Assembly (NCBI RefSeq): GCF_001941975.2 | Contig: NZ_CP146991.1 | Coordinates: forward strand, 2,466,524 to 2,530,523 | Source: Sporomusa sphaeroides DSM 2875 | GTDB taxonomy: Bacteria > Bacillota > Negativicutes > Sporomusales > Sporomusaceae | DNA: 64,000 nt | Reading direction: 5' to 3' | Shown here: one piece after another, positions 33,875 to 43,051 of the stretch | Layout of the letters: every line of letters starts with the position of its first letter | Numbering within the stretch: position 1 is the first letter of the stretch | Notes under the pieces: generated by a model | Databases searched by the model: none | What the model saw: only the letters and a program-made list of their open reading frames with translations | What the model was told of the DNA's origin: nothing | Position numbers and translations under genes: made by a program

Positions 33875-35233
33875 TTAGTTGGTCAGGCTGCGGACCGGTG
33901 CCGGAATTCGCCCGCCGCGGGCAATAAAGTCATCAGATTTGAATTTGCTGACAGCCAGTATCGGGCTATAGCCCAATAAGCCGCCGAACTCAACACTATC
34001 GCCAACTTTTTTGCCGGGTACGGGAATAATCCGGACAGCTGTCGTCTTGTTATTGATCATGCCAATGGCGGCTTCGTCGGCAATAATGGCCGAAATGGTA
34101 GCCGCCGAAGTATCGCCAGGTACGGCGATCATATCAAGGCCAACCGAACATACACAGGTCATGGCTTCCAGCTTTTCTAAGGACAGGCTGCCACGCTCGA
34201 CGGCAGCAATCATGCCGGCATCTTCACTGACAGGGATGAAAGCGCCGCTGAGACCGCCAACATGCGAGGAAGCCATTAAGCCGCCTTTTTTGACAGCATC
34301 ATTCAGGAGCGCCAATGCGGCTGTTGTCCCGGGAGCTCCACAACTTTCTATGCCCATCTCTTCCAGGATATGTGCTACACTGTCACCAACTGCGGGTGTC
34401 GGGGCCAAGGATAAATCAATAATGCCAAAAGGATGACCAAGCCTCCGTGCCGCTTCCTGCGCCACTAATTGGCCGACACGGGTAATTTTAAAGGCCGTGC
34501 GTTTGATGGTTTCGGCCACAGTGCTAAAGTCGCGCCCGCGCACATCTTCCAGCGCCCGTTTGACAACACCGGGACCTGATACTCCCACATGGATGGTAGT
34601 CTCTGGTTCACCCACACCATGGAAGGCCCCTGCCATAAACGGGTTGTCCTCCGGTGCGTTAGCAAATACCACAAGCTTGGCGCAGCCTAACGCATCCCGG
34701 TCTTTGGTGCGTTCAGCCGTAAGCTTAATGATTTCACCCATTTCCCGGACGCAATCCATATTAATTCCGGCTTTGGTGGAGCCCAGATTGACTGAGGAAC
34801 ATACTCTCTCGGTTACGGCTAGCGCCTCCGGAATGGAGCGAATCAATATGCGGTCACCATTGGTGTAGCCTTTTTCCACCAGTGCGGAAAATCCGCCGAT
34901 AAAGTTTACACCCACTTCTTTAGCCGCCGCGTCCAGCGCCCGGGCCACTTCAACATAGCTGTCGGTCTGGCAGCTTTCGGCAGCAATGGCAATAGGAGTT
35001 ACCGAAATACGTTTGTTGATGATAGGAATACCATATTCGGCCTCAATGTCTTCTCCTGTCTGCACCAGCTTCTCAGCCGTACGGGTCACTTTATCATAAA
35101 TATTGCGGCAAAGCACCTTGCTGTCCGGATGACCGCAGTCCCGCAGGCTGATACCCATCGTAATCGTCCGGATATCCAGCTTATTTTCTTCAATCATGCG
35201 GTTAGTATCATTAACATCCTGCATTGTGAACAT
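33875..35233 (-). CDS. PFL family protein (UPF0210/DUF711)
   Basis: A 452-residue protein of the UPF0210 family: N-terminal [40 protein letters not shown], and C-terminal [38 protein letters not shown]. The precise reaction is not established. It is regularly paired with a small ACT protein, as here (23 bp downstream of it). The start at 35233 follows TTGGAGGTAA; an ATG 15 bp upstream lacks a site. Confidence 0.88.
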   Translation of the reverse strand: MFTMQDVNDTNRMIEENKLDIRTITMGISLRDCGHPDSKVLCRNIYDKVTRTAEKLVQTGEDIEAEYGIPIINKRISVTPIAIAAESCQTDSYVEVARALDAAAKEVGVNFIGGFSALVEKGYTNGDRILIRSIPEALAVTERVCSSVNLGSTKAGINMDCVREMGEIIKLTAERTKDRDALGCAKLVVFANAPEDNPFMAGAFHGVGEPETTIHVGVSGPGVVKRALEDVRGRDFSTVAETIKRTAFKITRVGQLVAQEAARRLGHPFGIIDLSLAPTPAVGDSVAHILEEMGIESCGAPGTTAALALLNDAVKKGGLMASSHVGGLSGAFIPVSEDAGMIAAVERGSLSLEKLEAMTCVCSVGLDMIAVPGDTSAATISAIIADEAAIGMINNKTTAVRIIPVPGKKVGDSVEFGGLLGYSPILAVSKFKSDDFIARGGRIPAPVRSLTN

Positions 35234-35256
35234 ATGTATTACCTCCAAGCTTACGA

Positions 35257-35526
35257 CTACACACGGTGCATTATTTTAAAGATATCTTCATGCTGCACTT
35301 TGATATCAAGGCCCATGGCAGCACCCTTTTCTCCCAGCAGGTGACCCAGATCCTTCAGGCTGATAATGGACTGACCCATATCGACAATCATAACCATGTT
35401 AAAAAATCCATTAAGTATATTCTGATTGATATTAAGGATATTAACATTGTTTTCTGCCAAAATGTTGCTAATCATGGCAATTATGCCAACTCTGTCCTGC
35501 CCGACAATTGTTATGACAGTTTTCAC
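35257..35526 (-). CDS. ACT-domain protein (UPF0237)
   Basis: An 89-residue single ACT domain: [33 protein letters not shown], then MVMIVDM. The start is taken as GTG at 35526 because the family begins exactly there and GGAGTG lies upstream; the longer upstream frame has no site. The ACT domain probably senses an amino acid and acts with the PFL protein encoded downstream. Confidence 0.85.
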   Translation of the reverse strand: MKTVITIVGQDRVGIIAMISNILAENNVNILNINQNILNGFFNMVMIVDMGQSIISLKDLGHLLGEKGAAMGLDIKVQHEDIFKIMHRV

Positions 35527-35627
35527 ATTCTCACACTCCAATAAAAATCGTATTCTATCTACTAATGGTATGAATAATATTATACTCATTTTCCGGAAAA
35601 AGCCAAGTATAACTGAGAAAAGAAAAA

Positions 35628-35648
35628 CACCTGCCACATATGCAGGTG
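35628..35648. terminator. Terminator hairpin after the flavoprotein gene
   Basis: CACCTGC / GCAGGTG stem with a TTTTTCTTTTCTC tract on the minus strand, 20 bp after the stop codon at 35668. Confidence 0.6.
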
Positions 35649-35667
35649 CCGGTCCCTTGGCTTGCTG

Positions 35668-36588
35668 TTAAGCGTTTGGCCGTTTGTGCAGCAGAAATTC
35701 ATACGCTACTAATGCTGCTTTAGCACCATCGCCGGCAGCAATTACAATTTGCTTGTCAGGGCCGTTGGTGACATCACCGGCAGCAAACAAGCCCGGTAGT
35801 TTGGTGCGTGTACGGCAATCGGTGTTAATTTCGCGGTATTTGTTAAAGTCCACTACTCCCTCACAATATTCGGTGTTGGGCTCTAAGCCGATTTCCACAA
35901 AAATTCCCTGCACATCAAGTTCTGTTTGTTCCCGGGTATCATTGCTGACCAGTACCAGCTTTTCCACCGCTTGCGAGCCTGTAATGGCGGTTGTCGTGTA
36001 ACCCATAAATTCAACGACAGGGCGCTTAAGTTCTTTAAGTTTTTCAATAATAATCGGGTCAGCGTTGTAGCCGGCAATGGATATCAGGTATACTTTTTCG
36101 GCAATCGGGCTGATTTCAATAGCTGCCTGCAGCGCCGAGTTGCCGCCGCCGATTACGGCTACCGTTTTACCGGCATACAGGGGGCCGTCGCAGGTAGCGC
36201 AATAACTGACACCCCGCCCGGTAAACTCAGCTTCACCCGGCACTGCCAGACGGCGCGGCCGCTTGCCTGAAGCAACAATAACCGTTTGGGCCCGATATTC
36301 TTCCCCGTCGCCGGTTACACTAAAGGTGCCATCATCATTGGCAGCAAGTTTGGTAACTTCTTCATATTTTATTTCAATCGGGAATTTCCTCACCTGTTCA
36401 TCAAACTTTTCCATCAGCTCCGGCCCGGTGACAAACTGATAGCCCATATAATTCTCAATATCCATGGTCCACATCGGCTGTCCGCCAAACTCTTTAGTAA
36501 TTAGCAAAGCATTCATCCTCTTGCGCGCCGCATATACGGCTGCCGTCATCCCTGCCGGTCCCCCGCCGATAATAATCAGCTCATACAA
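35668..36588 (-). CDS. Thioredoxin reductase-like flavoprotein
   Basis: A 307-residue two-domain pyridine-nucleotide disulfide oxidoreductase. FAD motif IIGGGPAGMTAAVYAARK at the N-terminus, redox centre YCATCDG (about 135), second nucleotide motif VIGGGNSALQAAIEI and C-terminal GLFAAGDVTNG. It resembles TrxB or related disulfide reductases, but no thioredoxin gene is adjacent, so a ferredoxin- or other disulfide-linked role is possible. The start is TTG at 36588 with GAGGGTGA before it; the ATG at 36603 lies where that ribosome site begins. Confidence 0.85.
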   Translation of the reverse strand: MYELIIIGGGPAGMTAAVYAARKRMNALLITKEFGGQPMWTMDIENYMGYQFVTGPELMEKFDEQVRKFPIEIKYEEVTKLAANDDGTFSVTGDGEEYRAQTVIVASGKRPRRLAVPGEAEFTGRGVSYCATCDGPLYAGKTVAVIGGGNSALQAAIEISPIAEKVYLISIAGYNADPIIIEKLKELKRPVVEFMGYTTTAITGSQAVEKLVLVSNDTREQTELDVQGIFVEIGLEPNTEYCEGVVDFNKYREINTDCRTRTKLPGLFAAGDVTNGPDKQIVIAAGDGAKAALVAYEFLLHKRPNA

Positions 36589-36648
36589 GATTATCACCCT
36601 CATGTTTATTATTTCTTTTCTGTGAGGATGACTGGCGTACGCCGCTAA

Positions 36649-37401
36649 TCATCCTTTTTTGCTCCTATAAAGACTATATGTCAGTGCTTCCTCGTTTGCT
36701 ACCATTCTGCCGGCAGTCACATCAGCGATAAAGAGTGTATGGGTACCGACATCCAGCGTTTGCAGTACCTTCGCTTCAACATAAGCAAGACAGTTTGTGA
36801 GGATCGGGCAGCCGTTCTGCCCGGAAAGATATTCTATCCCGGCAAATTTATCTACATTCCGGCCTGACTGATAACCAAACCGCCTGACAGCCTCGGTTTG
36901 CTCGGTTCCCAGCATCGACACGGCAAAAATGCCACTGTCCATAACATATTGATGGGTCAGATTCCTTTTGTTAAGACAAATAGAAATCCGTAACGGCTTG
37001 CTTGTCAGCTGAAATACGGTATTGCAGCATTGTCCGTTGATGCTGTTATCTTTAATGGACGTAACGATGTACAAGCCATAACTGATTTTATCCATCGCAG
37101 AATTCGCGGTATCCAGCCCGGCTTCAGCTACCGCCTCACGGGTGAGTGAGACAGTCTCATCCAGCAGCAATACAAATAGTTCTGCGCTGACACCACATAA
37201 GGGACAGCTGTCCGGTGGAGTATCGCCTGTATGAACATAATCGCACACCGTACATTTCCAGCGTTTTCCCGGCTGCCTTTGTTCAACTTTTTCCGTAAAA
37301 ATAGCAAACTCTTCCGGCCCCACCCCGCAAACCGGACATTCTGCCGGAGCTTTTTCTCCTTCGTGTATATAGCCACATACATTACAACGCCACTTATTCA
37401 T
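36649..37401 (-). CDS. Double rubredoxin-like domain fused to flavin reductase
   Basis: A 250-residue redox protein. Residues 1-35 and 45-80 are two rubrerythrin-type rubredoxin domains (WRCNVCGYIHEG...CPVCG; WKCTVCDYVHTG...CPLCG), each with paired CxxC iron ligands. Residues about 95-250 form an FMN-binding flavin-reductase domain (YGLYIVTSIKDNSINGQCCNTVFQLT). High-molecular-weight rubredoxins have the flavin domain first; here the order is reversed and the rubredoxin doubled. It is likely an oxygen or peroxide defence electron shuttle, perhaps fed by the flavoprotein encoded 60 bp downstream. Confidence 0.87.
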   Translation of the reverse strand: MNKWRCNVCGYIHEGEKAPAECPVCGVGPEEFAIFTEKVEQRQPGKRWKCTVCDYVHTGDTPPDSCPLCGVSAELFVLLLDETVSLTREAVAEAGLDTANSAMDKISYGLYIVTSIKDNSINGQCCNTVFQLTSKPLRISICLNKRNLTHQYVMDSGIFAVSMLGTEQTEAVRRFGYQSGRNVDKFAGIEYLSGQNGCPILTNCLAYVEAKVLQTLDVGTHTLFIADVTAGRMVANEEALTYSLYRSKKG

Positions 37402-37644
37402 AAATTTTTCTCACCTTTCCCGGTATAATAGTCATAGTATCTTAATTCGGAATATAGAACTATTTTCCTTTAATTTTTATCCGATGACTAACTCGCTCTA
37501 AGACTCCCCCCTCTCCAGGTGGGAGTAAGAGCGACTAAGTCCCTGGATAAGGGCGACTAACCTTCAGATGGGGTTAAAGTGAACCGTAATGCCTTTTGTG
37601 GACATCAAGAATGGTTGGTACAATAAAGCCAGGAGGTGTCCAAC

Positions 37645-37935
37645 ATGAAAGGTCAGCGATTTGATGCAGAGTTCAAAAAAGATATCGTGAAACTTTATCT
37701 AAGTGGAGCTCGTACTTGCCCCAGTTTGGCAGCGGAACTAAGAATTCACGAAAATACGGTCTATAAATGGATTCAACAATATAAAAGTGATCCAGAACAT
37801 GCTTTCCCCGGAACAGGAAATCTCAAGCCCGATGAGGATGAATTTCGTAAAGCGCAACGACGCATTAAGGAACTAGAGAATGAAGTCGCTATTTTAAAGC
37901 AAGCAGCGGTATACTTCGCCAAAAACAGCAAATAA
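37645..37935 (+). CDS. IS3-family transposase OrfA
   Basis: A 96-residue helix-turn-helix protein (MKGQRFDAEFKKDIVKLYLSG ... NTVYKWIQQY) followed by a leucine-zipper-like coiled coil (RRIKELENEVAILKQAAVYFAK). The ATG at 37645 follows AGGAGGTG. It ends inside the start of the OrfB frame; the fused product needs a -1 frameshift, usual for this family. Confidence 0.88.
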   Translation: MKGQRFDAEFKKDIVKLYLSGARTCPSLAAELRIHENTVYKWIQQYKSDPEHAFPGTGNLKPDEDEFRKAQRRIKELENEVAILKQAAVYFAKNSK

Positions 37936-38810
37936 GATATCAGTTTATCTACGATTATCGCTCCCAATATGCTGTTAGCGATTTATGCCGCATTTTAAAG
38001 GTAGCCAGAAGTGGATATTACGCCTGGGTGAAAGCCGGTTGCCCGAAAACCCACGATCGGGATGCTGTAGTAGTGGCTCATATTCATCAGATTGAACGAG
38101 AACATGATCACAATTACGGCGTTCAAAAGGTCTATGAAGAACTAAACGACAAAGGGATTATCATTGGGCGCAGCAAAGTGCAGCGAATCATGCATGCTCA
38201 TGGCATCAAAGCCCAGATAAAAAGCAAATACAAACCTCAAACCACCAAAGCTGACCCGAATGAACAAGCCTTTGACAACCTGTTAAATCAAAACTTTGAG
38301 GTGCAAGAAATAAACAGAGTGTGGCTGGCTGACATCACCTATATCCGAGTGGGCGGCCAGTGGTGTTATTTAGCTTGTATCTTAGATTTAGCCAGACGCA
38401 AAATAGTTGGGTGGGCTCTGGGCAATCGCCCTACAGCAGACCTTGCTTGTAAAGCACTTAGGATGGCCATTGTAAAAGAAAAACCTGCTGAAGGTCTCAT
38501 CCATCACTCCGACAGGGGCAGTCAATATACATCGCACAAGCATAAAGACTTGCTGAAAGAACATAACATCCTTGGCAGCATGAGCCGGAAAGGCAATCCC
38601 TATGATAACGCCCCGATGGAATCCTTCTTTCGGCTTTTAAAAGTGGAGCATGTTAAAAAACGGTCCTTTGCTACGCTAGGGCAGGCTGCGGCCAGTATCG
38701 AGGCCTGGATCAGCTATTACAACACACGTAGAAGACATAGTGCCTTGGGTGGCATTTCGCCGCTATGCTACGAGATCAGAAGAAACTCGCCATTTAATCT
38801 GTCCGCGTAG
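37932..38810 (+). CDS. IS3-family transposase OrfB (DDE integrase core)
   Basis: The frame begins at the OrfA stop and reads RYQFIYDYRSQYAVSDLCRILKVARSGYYAW, the normal OrfB start region. A GTG at 38028 is the first usable independent start. The DDE core is complete: WLADITYIRV, HHSDRGSQYTS, and NPYDNAPMESFFRLLK with the final Glu, ending YYNTRRRHSALGGISP. It is intact and probably active when fused to OrfA. Confidence 0.88.
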   Translation: MRYQFIYDYRSQYAVSDLCRILKVARSGYYAWVKAGCPKTHDRDAVVVAHIHQIEREHDHNYGVQKVYEELNDKGIIIGRSKVQRIMHAHGIKAQIKSKYKPQTTKADPNEQAFDNLLNQNFEVQEINRVWLADITYIRVGGQWCYLACILDLARRKIVGWALGNRPTADLACKALRMAIVKEKPAEGLIHHSDRGSQYTSHKHKDLLKEHNILGSMSRKGNPYDNAPMESFFRLLKVEHVKKRSFATLGQAAASIEAWISYYNTRRRHSALGGISPLCYEIRRNSPFNLSA

Positions 38811-38960
38811 GCCAATATGGTTCAAAACCCCACCTGAAGCTAAGTCTACTTTATTTTCATTCTAACTTGCACATTTGTCAATAATTTGTTAGTATTTTTT
38901 ACATAATAGGAAGAATATTTCTTGCTATTATATTAAATAATGAAAGTGAGGCAATCACTT

Positions 38961-39170
38961 ATGATAACAGCACAATGCATTGCCAGAATAAATGAATTGG
39001 CAAAAAAAAGCCGTGAAACAGGACTTACTGATAACGAGCGTGCTGAGCAGGCTGAACTCCGCCGCCGTTATATTGAGCATATTAAAGGTCAGGTTAAAGT
39101 CCAGCTTGACTCGATTAAAGTTGTTGACCATGGCGACCAATGCGGGTGCGGCTGTCATGACAAGCATTAA
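38961..39170 (+). CDS. YnzC/DUF896 family protein
   Basis: A 69-residue protein with the DUF896 helical hairpin (INELAKKSRETGLTDNERAEQAELRRRYIEHIKGQVKVQLDSIKVVD) plus a His/Cys tail (CGCGCHDKH) that could bind metal. The start at 38961 is preferred to an in-frame ATG 21 bp upstream because GTGAGG precedes it. The family is a small cytosolic protein of unclear role, SOS-linked in Bacillus. Confidence 0.85.
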   Translation: MITAQCIARINELAKKSRETGLTDNERAEQAELRRRYIEHIKGQVKVQLDSIKVVDHGDQCGCGCHDKH

Positions 39171-39197
39171 ATTTTAAGTAACGCAAGATTACCAATG

Positions 39198-39234
39198 AAA
39201 AGCCACAAACATTGTATCGATGTTTGTGGCTTTT
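39198..39234. terminator. Bidirectional terminator
   Basis: AAAAGCCACAAACA / TGTTTGTGGCTTTT stem between the convergent YnzC and DUF1540 genes. Confidence 0.85.
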
Positions 39235-39273
39235 CATTATCTTATTTTTCGGGCCTTTGCCTGCTAATTTTAA

Positions 39274-39657
39274 TTACTTCTTTTTAAAAGTTTCGCAATC
39301 GGTATCTGTGGTTTTCGACGCATTAGTACCGGTTACGTGAATCTGGTCGGCGCCGCAATAGTTGCCATTATCCCAAAACTTACATTCATTAACAAAGCAT
39401 TCAACAGCCGGAGTGATTTGAGTGCCTTCCAGAAAGGCCGCCGACACACTGCCGCCAACATTGGCATTATGCAATGCGCCAATCATATCGCCCACTGTTT
39501 TGCGGTGATGGAAAGCTTTACATTGGGTGTCTGCTGATTTTGCTGAATTACCTTCCATTTCATCATTGTAAACGCTGATTTTTGCTGCCATGCATTGGTC
39601 ACCTGGCATATAGTGAGTACATTGATCAACAGTACATTTGACAATCGGATTAGACAT
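39274..39657 (-). CDS. Double DUF1540 protein
   Basis: A 127-residue protein with two DUF1540 modules: IVKCTVDQCTHYMPGDQCMAAKISVYN ... DTQCKAF, and VECFVNECKFWDNGNYCGADQIHVTG ... DTDCETF. Each carries four spaced cysteines, probably metal-binding. It is common in Clostridia and Negativicutes, sometimes spore-associated; function unknown. The ATG follows AAAGGAGTG. Confidence 0.88.
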   Translation of the reverse strand: MSNPIVKCTVDQCTHYMPGDQCMAAKISVYNDEMEGNSAKSADTQCKAFHHRKTVGDMIGALHNANVGGSVSAAFLEGTQITPAVECFVNECKFWDNGNYCGADQIHVTGTNASKTTDTDCETFKKK

Positions 39658-39715
39658 AGGTATTCACTCCTTTATTTTTTTTTAGTATCTGCCTGTCGGA
39701 ACATTTTTATGCCAG

Positions 39716-39949
39716 CTACATGGCCACCAGCGCCAGGATTTCTTGCCTGTCATAATCACATTCCGGACAATAGAGCAGATGTATACAGTACGCTTCAGAC
39801 TGAAACGGCAATGACTGCGCTTCCATATAAGGACTATAGGGCCCGAGATAGTTATTGAGTGCACCGCCATCCAGCATAGTCTTGCCACAGTGCGGACATT
39901 TTTTTTCAACCTGCTGCAGCGCATTGCACAATGGACAAACCTTTTCCAA
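39716..39949 (-). CDS. Small zinc-ribbon protein, hypothetical
   Basis: A 77-residue protein with CPLC and CPHC near the N-terminus and CPEC near the end, a zinc-ribbon arrangement. The start is taken as TTG at 39949 because GAGGTGA sits 5 bp before it; a GTG at 39958 overlaps that site. No family recognised beyond the metal-binding motif. Confidence 0.6.
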   Translation of the reverse strand: MEKVCPLCNALQQVEKKCPHCGKTMLDGGALNNYLGPYSPYMEAQSLPFQSEAYCIHLLYCPECDYDRQEILALVAM

Positions 39950-40040
39950 AAGGCTCACCTCATAACATACAAACTAGAATATCATCTTATAGGTTCCCCA
40001 TTAAAGCCTTTTTATGCTTGCTGTCAGAATAAAAAAAACA

Positions 40041-40069
40041 AGGCGCAACAGCATTTTGCCGTTGCGCCT
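40041..40069 (-). terminator. Terminator of the permease gene
   Basis: AGGCGCAAC / GTTGCGCCT stem followed on the minus strand by TGTTTTTTTT, 10 bp after the permease stop codon. Confidence 0.85.
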
Positions 40070-40078
40070 GAACAATAC

Positions 40079-41395
40079 TTATTTTTTTCGTAAAAGCATA
40101 TATGCCGGAATACCTGCCAGCGTAATGCCCAAAGCATATAAAGCGTCGCCGGGGTTATGCACCAGCATGCTAAACGCAATATATACGGAACCCAAAATAG
40201 CGATACCTGGTACGATAGGATAACCGGGTACACTGTAAGACCGTTTGGCTTTAGGGTTTCGCTTGCGTAAGATAAACACTGCCGCAAAGGCCAAAATATA
40301 GAATGCCCAAATAATGAACATAGCCATATCTGTCAAACGGTCCGGATCGCCCAGAGTCATGAGCACTGCCGCCAAAATTACTACCAGCAGTAAGGCATTG
40401 GCCGGAGTACCGGATTTGCTGTGAACCTTCCCTAAGAGCTGCGCCCCGGGCAACAGACCGTTTTGCGCCATGGCAAAAGGCACCCTTGCCCCGGTTAAAA
40501 TGTAGCCGTTAAGTGCGCCGAAAATCGAAATCAAAATACCAATACTGATCAGTTTCCCGCCCATTTCACCGAACAGCAGCCCGGCAACTGTACCTGCGGC
40601 CCGGTTGCCGAGAAGAGCAATTTCAGAAGCCGGCAGCATATGAAATAGCGCTAGATTAATGGCAAGGTAAGCCGCCATAACAATAGCCAAACCGGTAATG
40701 ATAGCCCGCGGCAATTCTTTTGCCGGATTTTTCATTTCACCGGCAACAAAGCTCACATTAATCCAGCCGTCATATGCCCACAAGGTTGCCAGGACAGCAG
40801 CCCCCATACCTGCGGTTTCCCCTATCCCGCCCGGCATATTAAGAATCTGTCCATTGCCTTGCCACAGACCAAAAACCGCAATAAGTATAATGGGCACAAG
40901 CTTAGCGGCAGTAGCTGCCGACTGAATCAAGCCGCCATATTTGGCTCCCAGTGCATTGACACCGCCCAAAAATGCAACCACTGCAATGGCTACCGGCAAC
41001 TTCCAGGTTTCAGGGAAATTAAAAAATGGCAGCAATAATGTGGAAAAATATAAGCCCAACGCCCCGGTTGTCGCCGGTCCATAAATGAAGGTCTGTACCC
41101 AGCCGAAAAGATAACCCCACATTTTGCCGTATACTTCATCCAGATAGGCATAGATACCGCCTGTTTTCGGTATCTGCACCCCCAGCTCGGCTACAGTAAG
41201 TCCTGCCGCGATGGTAATAATGCCGCCTAATCCCCAGGCCGCCAAAGCCATAGTAGAGTCACCGGCAGCCTCGATGACTTTGCCGGGCTTCATAAAAATC
41301 CCGGAACCAATAACCATGCCGATTACCAGTGTCGTGGCAGTCAGCAGCGAAAGGTCTTTCCTCAAAACAGACTCGGTTCGTATTTCTTTGTCCAT
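40079..41395 (-). CDS. APC-superfamily amino acid permease (LAT/SteT-like)
   Basis: A 438-residue membrane protein with 12 predicted hydrophobic segments. The first helix has the unwound motif IGMVIGSGIFMKPG typical of APC transporters, and LWAYDGWINVSFVAGEMKNP is typical of the L-type/SteT group (TM6 region). It is probably an amino acid exchanger or importer; the substrate is not determinable. The start follows AGGAGACAT. Confidence 0.88.
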   Translation of the reverse strand: MDKEIRTESVLRKDLSLLTATTLVIGMVIGSGIFMKPGKVIEAAGDSTMALAAWGLGGIITIAAGLTVAELGVQIPKTGGIYAYLDEVYGKMWGYLFGWVQTFIYGPATTGALGLYFSTLLLPFFNFPETWKLPVAIAVVAFLGGVNALGAKYGGLIQSAATAAKLVPIILIAVFGLWQGNGQILNMPGGIGETAGMGAAVLATLWAYDGWINVSFVAGEMKNPAKELPRAIITGLAIVMAAYLAINLALFHMLPASEIALLGNRAAGTVAGLLFGEMGGKLISIGILISIFGALNGYILTGARVPFAMAQNGLLPGAQLLGKVHSKSGTPANALLLVVILAAVLMTLGDPDRLTDMAMFIIWAFYILAFAAVFILRKRNPKAKRSYSVPGYPIVPGIAILGSVYIAFSMLVHNPGDALYALGITLAGIPAYMLLRKK

Positions 41396-41537
41396 ATGTC
41401 TCCTACTATCTAATATAATTTTAAATTCATTGCGCTACTACAATAGCAAATAATTGCACAAACTACAACAGGAAATTCTACATAAAACGTCAAATTATAC
41501 TATTGGTAATAAAATCATAATTGGATGGGTGATAACA

Positions 41538-42932
41538 ATGAAGAAAAGTACTCCTCCCGATCTTAATATCAGACCTAGAATCCTTTATCAAGTTGCAAAA
41601 GCTGCCTGGGAAGGCCAACTTTTCGAACGTAAAGAGGAAATATGCCATTTACTGCAGTCTGAATTTGAAGATAAAGCTACCAGAAGACTTGTCGCCAATC
41701 AGATTCGCATTGCCATGGGTCTTGAGCCCAACAACTCGGAAGAGGTTATTAATGAATATGATGAAGAAGCCCTGATGGGTATGGGCAGCGAACCCATTGT
41801 CCTGGCCAATCCGGAAGCTTGTAAGGATTGTAAAACCGCCAACTGCCAAACCACTTGCCCAATGAGCGCGATTACCCGTGATGAACTTGGCCGCCCTTGT
41901 ATCGATAAAAATAAGTGCGCCAGAGACGGTTACTGCATCAATGCCTGCGAATTTGGCGCGCTGGCTGATAAATCACAATTTGTACCACTGATTAATTTAC
42001 TTAAGCAAAATACCCATAAAGTATATGCCTCTGTTGCCCCGGCGTTTACCGGCCAGTTCGGTCCTGAGGTAACGGCAGGCAAACTGCGCAGCGCGCTATT
42101 AAAGCTGGGCTTTAGCGAAATGGTGGAAACAGCCTTGTATGCCGACCTGATCACCATTAAGGAAGCCTTTGAATATGATGAACATGTTAAAGATGAACAT
42201 GATTTCCTAATCACCAGTTGCTGCTGCCCTATCTGGATTAAACTGATCGAAAACAAATTCCCTGACTTAATGGGCCATATATCGCCGTCAGTATCCCCGA
42301 TGGTTGCCTCAGGACGGGTAATTAAAGAACTTGAACCAGATGCCAAAGTGGTTTTCATTGGCCCATGTGTAGCGAAAAAATCGGAAGCACAACTCCCTGA
42401 CCTGAAAGGCGCCATTGATTTCGTCCTCACCTTTCAGGAACTTGCGACCATTTTTGAGGCAGCTAATGTGAACCCGGTTGAGGAAGCGGATGAAGAAAAC
42501 CCCTTAGCCTCCTGGGGCGGCCGGCTCTATGGCCGTACAGGCGGCGTCAGCGCAGCCGTAGGTACCACAGTAGAAAAGCTTATCCCCCGCCGTGCCGAAA
42601 ACTTCAACCCGGTCAAAGTAGACGGTATACCTGCCTGTACCAAACTATTGGAAGATATTCGGGCAGGCAAACTGGATGCCAACTTTATCGAAGGCATGGC
42701 TTGCAAGGGTGGCTGTGCCGGTGGTCCCGGCAGACTTATTCCGCCGGAAGAATGCACCAATTATATCAATGACTATGGCAACGCTTCCCATGCCCATACA
42801 CCGGTGGAAAATCCCCAGGTATACTCGATCCTTACCAAACTTGGGCACTATAACGGCATGCCTGCGATGACAGGCTCCAGCAAGATGGCGGCAATTTTGG
42901 CCCGTCACCTGGAACCTGCCAGAAAAGATTAA
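41538..42932 (+). CDS. [FeFe]-hydrogenase-like protein with ferredoxin domain
   Basis: A 464-residue protein. An N-terminal helical region (ILYQVAKAAWEGQLF ... NQIRIAMGLEP) precedes two [4Fe-4S] motifs (CKDCKTANCQTTCPM; CARDGYCINACEFGA). The H-cluster domain shows L1 as ITSCCCPIW, L2 as FIGPCVAKKSE and L3 as EGMACKGGCAGGPG, so all cluster cysteines are present. L2 has GPC rather than MPC and L1 an extra Cys, as seen in less characterised (group B-like or sensory) enzymes. It lacks the NuoG-like domains of bifurcating HydA. It may be a monomeric or sensory hydrogenase. The start at 41538 follows GGATGGGTGAT. Confidence 0.85.
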   Translation: MKKSTPPDLNIRPRILYQVAKAAWEGQLFERKEEICHLLQSEFEDKATRRLVANQIRIAMGLEPNNSEEVINEYDEEALMGMGSEPIVLANPEACKDCKTANCQTTCPMSAITRDELGRPCIDKNKCARDGYCINACEFGALADKSQFVPLINLLKQNTHKVYASVAPAFTGQFGPEVTAGKLRSALLKLGFSEMVETALYADLITIKEAFEYDEHVKDEHDFLITSCCCPIWIKLIENKFPDLMGHISPSVSPMVASGRVIKELEPDAKVVFIGPCVAKKSEAQLPDLKGAIDFVLTFQELATIFEAANVNPVEEADEENPLASWGGRLYGRTGGVSAAVGTTVEKLIPRRAENFNPVKVDGIPACTKLLEDIRAGKLDANFIEGMACKGGCAGGPGRLIPPEECTNYINDYGNASHAHTPVENPQVYSILTKLGHYNGMPAMTGSSKMAAILARHLEPARKD

Positions 42933-43051
42933 TTAATGTATACAGTATATTTTTTTCATTGCTACTGGTCAAAGCAGCAAAAACCGTCTAAAATTTAAGT
43001 ATTGCCATTTTACTAATTGAATTATCAAACTAATAAGTAAGGGGGACTTTC

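Larger units (their letters stand above)
37555..38846 (+). mobile_element. IS3-family insertion sequence
   Basis: About 1.29 kb with imperfect terminal inverted repeats: GACTAACCTTCAGATGGGGTT on the left (37555) and AACCCCACCTGAAGCTAAGTC on the right (to 38846), with two overlapping frames between. No target duplication could be fixed. A degraded left end of the same or a related element is at 23816-23868. Confidence 0.82.

Noticed and set aside
37430-37560. Short repeated GGGxGACTAA segments as a CRISPR-like array
   Set aside because: Only two or three imperfect units without regular spacers; they adjoin the IS3 left end.
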